A stretch of DNA of 64,000 bases from an uncultured Propionibacterium sp. GTDB lineage: Bacteria > Actinomycetota > Actinomycetes > Propionibacteriales > Propionibacteriaceae. Shown here one piece after another: positions 32,401 through 41,400 of this stretch (positions are counted from its first letter, which is position 1; each line of letters starts with the position of its first letter). The position numbers and the translations under genes are program-made. Location: the NCBI GenBank assembly GCA_938036835.1, contig CALHWB010000005.1:1-64000 (forward strand), given 5' to 3'. The notes beneath the pieces were generated by a model that worked only from the letters and a program-made list of their open reading frames with translations, was not told the origin of the DNA and did not search any database.

Positions 32401-35400
32401 CTCGGCGAGCGCAACATCTGAACCAAGGTGCAGCCGTAGGATGGCGCGATAGCTATATCTATAGTCTAAGCCGGAGGCAGCGAGAGCGGCGTAAAATTTA
32501 TCGCCGTCGATGACGCGCTCGCAGCGGGCACGGATGGCGGCCACATCGACAGCCGCCTCTGGAATGCTGCGTGGCTCCACCCGGAGAGTGCAATAGGGGG
32601 TGGCGTTCTTCGCTGAGCGCACGCTTACGACGTCGCCGTCGGTGTTGTTTTCGCGGGTGATGTGCAGTTCCAGACCCTGCGCCGGGACGACGGCTGGCGC
32701 CGACCAAGTGACATCCGTCAGGCATTCGGTAGGCTCAAGCGTCGTAGCGGCGAGCGCGAGGTGAACAACGCCGGGCAACGTGGGCGCGCCTGCCACCCGG
32801 TGGTCGCGTACAACCGGCTCCTCCGGTGTGAGCCGTACGGTCGTGGTGCGTGGCGCGCCGGTCCGGGCTGTTGCGGATGTCCCGGCGACCAGTGCCGCTG
32901 AAGCGGGTGCGTCGCTGAGTAACGTTGTGTACCAGTGCGCCCGACCACCGAAGGGATAGGTGGGCAGTGCCAGGCGCCGCCCCACGACGGGGTAGCAGGT
33001 TGCCCAGTCGACATCTTCCCCCGCGAGCCAGGCTTGCGCGAGGCGCCTCGACTCGCTGCTCGCGGCGTCGGCGATTGAGACGATCGCGGGGTGCTGCGAA
33101 TCGCCGGCCAAGGCGCTCAATGCGGTCGTCAACTCAGCGACATCGGCGATTATGAAGGCCGCCCGGTGGGCATGATGGTCGCGACCGAGAGCGAGGGTAA
33201 ACCCTACGTCGTAAGGATGGGGTCCGGCCTCCTTAGCGAGTTCGGCAAGGCAGTCGGCAGTGACGCCAGCGTCACGGAGGGTGACCTCGACGGCAGCTTG
33301 AGCGCCGGGGGTGAGGCCGAGGTCCGCCCAGCTTTCCTCCTCAGGGATTTCCTTCAGCTGGCAGCCTAGGTCAGCGGCCACGATGCTGGCGATCCGGCTT
33401 GACAGCCCGTTCGGTGCCGCGCCATTCGCGGCGAGACTCCGGGCAAGGTCGGTGACACGGCGGGCCAATGCGTCGGGACTCTTTGCGGAGAGCGGGATGA
33501 CATACGGACCGGCGGGACGCATGGCGGGCTCCGGTGCGGGCTCAGGCTCCTGAATCAGCACGTGGGCGTTGATCCCACCAAATCCGAAGGAACTGATGCC
33601 CGCGGTGCGGCGGTGGCCAAGACGGGCAGGCCAAGGACGTGCGGAGTCAGCTATGACAAGCCCGGTGCCGCTGAGGCGGATCTGCTCATTGACCTGCTTG
33701 ATGTGCAGGTTGCCGGGGATGAGTTCGTGACGCAGCGAGAGAAGCACTTTGAAAAGGCCCATCATCCCAGCAGCGGCTTCGGTATGTCCGAGTACTGATT
33801 TCACGGAGCCGATGACGACCTCGTGTGGAACGTCCTTCCCTTGTTCCGCTCGCAGTTGCCGCAGGGCCATAGCAAGCCCGTTGACCTCAATGGGGTCGCC
33901 GAGAGGGGTTCCTGTGCCGTGCATCTCGACATAGTCGAGATCAGTGACGGCGAGGCCCGCCGTGTGGTGCGCACGGACGATGAGATCAGCCTGGGCTCGA
34001 GGATTGGGAGTTGTGAGTGTATTGACCTTGCCTCCGTGGTTGACTGCGGAGCCACGGATGACGGCGTAAATGTGGTCTCCGTCCGCACGGGCGGCGGTGA
34101 GCGGGCGAACAAAGACCGCCCCGACGCCTTCACCACGCACGTAGCCGTCGGCGGCAGCGTCGAAGGTGCGACACCGACCAGTCGGACTAAGCATCCCCGC
34201 ATGTGAGAAGGAAAGATAGACGGTCGGTGAGATAAGTAGGTTGACGCCGCCGACGATCGCAGCATCGCAGGCACCTGAGCGCATCGACTCGAGGGCTGTA
34301 TGGAGCGCGACGAGCGAACTAGAGCAGGCAGCGTCAATTGGGAAGCTTGGGCCGCGCAGGTTCAGGTGGTAAGAGACGCGGTTGGCCGTGAGCGAGTGAA
34401 ACATGCCTGTTGTGCTGTAAGCTTCAATAGGTAACCCTGAGTCGCGGACAAGTTCGAAATAGTCGTGGGAAGCGGCGCCGACGAAGACGCCCGTACGGCT
34501 GCCCGCCAGCGAGGCGGGGCTATGCCCCGAATCCTCAATCACGGCATAGGCCATTTCAAGGAAGAGCCGCTGTTGTGGGTCCATTAGCGCGGCCTCGCGC
34601 GGGGAAATCCCAAAGAAGGCGTGGTCGAAGCGGCGGATGTCCGGGAGGAAACCGCCCCATCGGCTGTTGGTCGCACCGAGGCGTGCCATGTCGGGGTCGT
34701 AGATATCGCGCCAGTTCCAGCGATCCGCCGGGATTTCCTCAATGAGGTCCACACCATCGAAAAGCTTGTTCCATAGATCCGCCACCGAGGAGGCGCCCGG
34801 CGCGGCACCAACCATTCCGACGATAGCGTACGCTTCCTCCGGCTCGTCCGGGACGCACCCGGTTATCTCTAGCTTTTGGTGGGGCTGTGCTGCTGCGCAG
34901 TTTTCTTCTCCAAGTACACCGGCGGTGTGGGCGCTCATGGCCTCAACCGGAGCGGCATCGTGCGTGGCTGCCCAGGCAGCGACCGGCACGCGAAACTCCG
35001 TGATGAGATGATCAGCGAGGTCGGCAACGGTGGTGAACTCGAACATTGTCGCGGGCGTGATGTCGCTGCCGAGTGTCGCATTGCAGGCCTCAGCGAGGCG
35101 GGAGAACGCAAGGGAGTCGAGACCGTAATCCATGATGTCCGCCTCGGGGCGGATCTTCTCGATGGAGACCCCGGAGAGCTCTTGCATTTGACTGAGCAGA
35201 AACTCTTGGACGTACACATCCAAGTTCGCTCCAGACGCTGGGCGGTCCGGAGTGGGGGTACCGGATCCGTCAACGACGACAGCGAGCCGTTCGGTTGGTG
35301 TGATGAGCGCGGCGACGGCGCTCTGTGGGACGACAGCGACTACCGGGTTCTCTTGGCGTAGGACGACATCCAAGGCGGCAAGCCCCTCGTCCGCGGTGAT

Positions 35401-38400
35401 CGGGGTCAACCCGAAGCGTTCGGTGAGCCGTTTTGCCGAGGCGGGACTCATGCTCATCCCGCCACCAGCCCAAAAAGGCCACAGGATGGAGAACATGCGG
35501 GTACCTTGGCCCGCATGCTCAGCGACAAGGCCGTCGAGCCAGGCGTTGGTTTGGCCGTAGGCCCCTTGGTATAGGCTTGGGATTGCACCCGCCAGCGATG
35601 AGTAGGCACAGCAAAAGTCAAGGTCGAGGTGCCGGGTCTGTTCGAGGAGGATCTGCCAGCCTGCAATCTTTGGGGCCTGGATAGCCTCAATTGCCTCTCT
35701 CGTCAGCCGTAGTGCAGCCTCGTCTGCAAGACTGCCCGCGAGGTGGAAGATGCCGCGGAGCCCATTGCCGAGTCTGTCGGCTGTCGCAATGGCCGCCCGT
35801 ACCGATTTGGGGTCAGTAACATCACCGCGAACATAGTGCACCCGCTCGGGGTCCAGACCACTGTCGGCCAAACCCTCTGGCGAGCGGCCAAGCACAACGA
35901 CAAACGCCTCCCAGCGCTCAGCCAGCCACCGAGTCAGCGCCAAGCCGATCCCATGATGACCGCCCGTCACCAAGTATGTCCCGCCTCGACGCAGGGCACT
36001 CTCACCGCCATGATTGATCGTGGGGCGCCAGCCGAGGACCTCGGGCACAGGGCCGGCGCGTAGCAATGTGGTGGCCGGTCCGACGAGTGCAGCCCAGACG
36101 GGCTCCGGATCGACCCCGTCCCATGTGAGTACGGCTGCGGAGAGTCGGCTGATCTCGTCGGACGCTGTTCGCAGAAGGGCGGCGAGGCCGCGCGCGGCGG
36201 GACTCGGGGCCGTGGCTTGCTCCACAACGAGGACGCGCACCGGACCGGCAGCGGTTAGGCCGGTGGTAATTTGGACTCCGAGGTAAGCTAGATCAGTCGC
36301 GCTCAGATCGGGTGGCGGAACGAGGACAACGGCGGTGTTTTCGGTTTGCGCGAGCTGGTTCGCGACGAGGGTCACCCAGTCCGGCATCCATTCCATGACG
36401 CGTACGTCTGCGACGTGGCGCCGCAGTTGCGGCTCAAGGCCTTCAGCAGAGCTTGGGCTGGCTATGAGCACGACGCGGCGGAAGGCGCCGACCTGTGTCG
36501 TGGGCATGGGTGCCCACGATGGTACGAGGAGTTGCAGCGCGCGGGGGGCGGCGATGTCCTCCGGGGTGATAAGGCGTACCCAGAAACCTTCCAGCCGGAT
36601 GATAGGCGCGCCATCCTCCGCCCACACATCGATGTCGACTTTACGTGCGTTCTTGACCTGGGTACGCAGGCTCACCCGGCTGCGGAGCGCTCCGTCGGCG
36701 GGCCGAGCGAAGGTGATTGACTCAATGAGGAACGGCAGTAGCAGGTCACCTGAGCGATCGAACAGACCCGAGGCTTGGAAGCACGCATCAAGCACTGTTG
36801 CGGGCCACCATGTAGCATGGTCGCGCTCAACAGATGCTACCGTGACCTCGACGATGTCACCGTCTCGGTGTATGCGGCCGATCCGGCGGTATGAGGCCCC
36901 TAGGTCCAGGCCAAGCGTGCGGAGGCCGTCGTACACCTGCTTGATCGGCACTTCAAAACCGGTGAGTTCGTCCGGCGCCGGTGTGGACAGACCACCGTCA
37001 CGGTGGGCTCGAGCGGTCGCATATCCGATCCGTTCCACCCCGGCGGGTGGAACAGATTCCACGGAAACGTTCCAGTGCTCTCCGATGGGTGTGAAAAGCA
37101 CCCGAAGCGGCAAAGGTTCCGTCACGAGCAGCGGTACGGAGAACTCGGTTTTCGTGAGGCGGGCTACGGGAAGCTCGCACTCCGCGGCCGCGCGGCGCAC
37201 AAGCTCAATGATTCCTGCTGCGGGCATAATGCACCGCCCGAAGACGCGGTGGTGGTCGAGGATGGGATCTGTTGGATCTAAGACTATCGTCCACTCATGC
37301 AATCTGCTGGTTGGTGCCACCGCAGGTACCTGCGTGTGGGCGGGCAGGGTGTGGCGCTCGCGGGCGAATGGATAGGGTGGTGTGTCGAGTGGAGGGACGA
37401 CGCGCTCACAGGGTAAGTCGCCAGCACCAATAACCCAAGCGTTCGCTGCAGTGTGCAGACCCACGCTGGTCTTGGGTGCTGTGGTGTGTCGCTGTACACA
37501 GCCCGTCACGAGCGCGGGGTGGATCTCATCGGCGGCGAGCGCCTCCAAGGCGGCGAGGACGGTTGCCTGATCGGTAGCGACGACGGCGGCACGATATGCC
37601 AGCGGTTCGCGGTGCCTGCACAGGTGGTCAGCGAGGTGGCTGAGTTCGGGATCGTGAAGTGGAATCCATGAAGCGAGCGCCCCAGCGAGTTCGCGCAGCG
37701 TGCCCGCGTCCGCGGCGGATAGCGGCAGCACGATCTCGGTGCCGCCTGGCTTGGCCGCAGGAGCGGGGACGGGAGCCTCCGGAGCGGCGAGCACGACGTG
37801 TGCATTGACGCCGCCTGCGCCAAAGCTGCTCACCCCGGCGACGCGGGCGAAGCCTGAGGCGGGTGTCCACGGACGAGACTGCGCCACAACGTCGATCTCC
37901 TCGTAGGCCGCCTGGACGGCCGGATTGGGCGGGGTGCTACCAAGAGTCCGCGAGATTCGCCCTGTCTCGAATTGGGTGACAACTTTTGCTAAGCCGGCGA
38001 GGCCCGCGGCACCCTCGAGATGTCCGATGTGGCCCTTGATCGTCCCAATGGCGAGCGATCGACCACTGAAGGCATCAGCGAGACCACGTGCTTCGATGGG
38101 GTCGCCGAGGGCTGTACCTGTGCCGTGCGCCTCGACGTACGACACGGCCTCCGCTGGCAGGTCAGCGTCAGCGAGCGCGGCACGGATTACTGCGGCCTGC
38201 GCGCTCGGGTTGGGCACGGTGAAACCTGAGACTTTTCCGCCGTGGTTTACGGCTGTGCCGAGGAGGCGCGCCCGCACGCGATCAGCGGATGCTAACGCGT
38301 CTGCCTCGCGACGCAGCACGAGACATATGATGCCCTCACCAGGGACGAATCCGTCAGCGCCCATCCCGAAGGGGCGGCACTGCCCGGTCGGGGAAACCAT

Positions 38401-41400
38401 CTGCTTGTGGGCGAGGTAGTCGTATTTGCTTGGGTGGAGATAGAGATTTACTCCGGCTACGAGGGCGACATCGCACTCTCTGGTACGTAGCGACCGCGCG
38501 GCATGGTGTAGCGCGACGAGACTGGAGGAGCATGCGGTGTCGATAGTCTCACTCGGACCGTGCAGGTTGAAGACATAGGAAAGGCGGTTAGCGAGAGTCC
38601 AGCCCATGGATGTAGGGAAGACCTGTTCGTCGTTGCGCCAATAATCTGGCCCCCAGAGCGAAAAAGTGTGCGAGGTCGCACCAACAAAGACGCCGACTCG
38701 GTCGCGGTCGACACCGCCGGGACTTCCGAAACGTCCTGGAACATATCCGGAGTCCTCAAGAGCGTGCCAAGCTGTCTGCAGCAGCAATCGTTCCTGTGGG
38801 TCGGTGACTCGCGCCTCCAGCGGCGACATCGCAAAGAAGTGAGAGTCAAACTCATCGATGGCGTCAAGAAAGCCACCTGTAGGACAGGATACGGGGTGTG
38901 TTCCAGTCGGCATTGTTGTTGTGCGTTTAGGAACAACGAAACGCGTCACTGGCATAATCGCCGTCGTGGCGCCCTCAAGTAAACTGGTCAACTGAGTGAG
39001 GTCAGCAGCACGCGGAAGCCGTAAGGCGAGACCGATTACTGCGAGGGACCGGTCCGTGGTAGCGGGGGCCGACATAGCTGGTCGCGAGCACTCCTCCGAA
39101 TGAGTACTGCCATTCGTGGGGGCCGCGACATTCGTTGCCCACCTGGTGACCTGTTCGCCATAGCTGCGGGCGAGCCGATCAACAATATCACCGAGGCACT
39201 GAGCTTCATAGAGCACCGTCACCTCGGTGCAGCCGATATCCTCACTGAGGCACTGGTTGAAGCGAGTGACTGTGATGGAGTCCAGACCGTATGAGTCGAA
39301 ACTCTCTCCGAGGACAAATTCTTCGGGACGCACGCCGAGGATATCACCAAGAGTCCTGCGTACGTACGACTCCGCCGCAACGGTGGGAGCAATATTGGTT
39401 AGCTCTCTGCTGAGTTCAGGACCGGGCTGGACAGGGGCTTTGTTGGCGCCGAGGTAGGAATCGTAGAGCGATTCCCACGCTTCGGGACGGCCATAAACAG
39501 GACGGGTCACGGGAGCGCTGCCGGCAAGCGTGTGCTCGAAGATTTCAGTACCGATCACTTCCGGCATCGGTAGCAGTGCACCAGAGCGCACGTGAGGATG
39601 ATCAGTGGTGAGCGTGAGCCTACTGCCCTCCCACCAAGGCCATTGAATTGACCTACTGCGCCCCGCGCGCTCGCCTGCAGCGACGGCGCGGTCACGTGTT
39701 TCGGCGAAGGCATCGAGCCAAGCATTCGTAAGGCCGTAGCCTCCCTGTCCGACGTTACCGAAAGTTGTCCCGATTGAGGAGCAGACGACGAAGAACTCCA
39801 GTGGATCATCGGCGGTCGCTGTATCGAGATGACGCGCGCCGCCGGCCTTAACAGCGGTCATGGCTGCGAGAACAGAGTCGTCGAGATTGCGCAGTAGCCG
39901 ATCCTCAACAACGGCGGCGCAGTGCACGACACCAATGATCGGCCCATGCTCGCTGCGGATCTGTGAGACGAGCGTGGTCAATTCGTCCGCACAGGTAATA
40001 TCAGCCGTGCAATGCACGAGTCGGCCGCGACCGACGATTTCCTCGAGGGGCGCTGTCGGCGTCCGCCCAAGGGTGACGACGGTGACGCCTTGCCGAGCGA
40101 GATATCGACTTAGGGTGTCACCGACACGACCGCGGCCACCGCTCACCAGGACGACACCAGTACGCCGCGGGATGGCTAGGCGCCTACCACCGGGGATACG
40201 GTGGACGCGGGCAATCTCACGGACGCCGTGGCGATACCGAACCCACGGTGAGTCGTCGCTCGCGCGGATTTCAGTTCGGATGGCGGCGGTGAGGTCGTCC
40301 CCAACCTCTAGCTCAAGGTACGTGGCGCGTAGGCTGTTGGACTCATGCGCGAGCACTGGAGGCAGTGCGCGAGCGCAGGCCACGGCCGGAGCAGCACCCG
40401 CTCGCGCGAGCAGCACGACGCGCATCCTGTGCTGAGGCACACAGGTCAGGGCGGCGCGGAGCAAAGCGCGAAAGGTCCCGACGGCGCGTGACTCATCTGG
40501 CTCAGAGTCGTCGGCGAGAGCGGAAACAAGGACAACGTCAGGGAGTCCCTCAAGGGAAGCACGACGCAGCCACCTCTCCCACTCAGCCACAGAAAGCGAG
40601 GGTGGTGCAGTCGTGATGGGGTCCGTCTCCCCGAATGCGGCCTGTAGATCCTCCCCTACGACGAGGACCCGCCGAGGCATGGTGCCCTCAGCGATCGCCT
40701 CCCACGTGATCTCGCTCCAAGAAAGCTCTCCCTCAGGGGCAGACCTGTCGCGTCGTATTGGTGGTTGGAGGCGGTACTCCTTGCGTTGGAAGGGGTAGGT
40801 CGGCAACGATACGCGCCTGTGCTGCGGCAACCAAGCTGCCCAGTCAACTTCGCCTCCACCTAGCCAAACCCGCACGAGGGCCTCCAGCACAGCGGTGCGT
40901 GCCGCGACATCCGGGACTACGAGGGCACCCGGCGCAGTTTTGGCCCCAGCGAGATCGCGGATGGAGACGACCGCGGCTGTCTCGGCACGGCGAGTGAGAA
41001 GCGAAGTTGCGGCGAGGGGTCGACGCAGGTTGATCTTCTCGGCGTCAAAACCACCCGTAAGGAGCGCGATCGCATCTTCTGGCGCCAAACCTGAGTCGCG
41101 GTAGACGCTAGCGTACGCAGTTAGCGCTGAGGTCTCCAGGCCAGCGCAGCTATCTTCCAAGCCCCATCGCTCTTCTAGCGCGGTGAGGACAACCTTGGCA
41201 GCCAAGGCTGAAATGTGCAGGCCAACATCACCAGCGTTCCGGCTGTGGTGTTCATTCAATTGCGGGAGTTGCGCGATTTCAAGTGCGCGCGACCAAACCT
41301 CCAGATCCCTCTGGATAGAGGGGGCGACTTTGGCGTGGCGCAGCGCGGTGTCGATCACCGTGTGGAGGGCATCGGGCTCCCTGATCATGGATTCTTGCAA

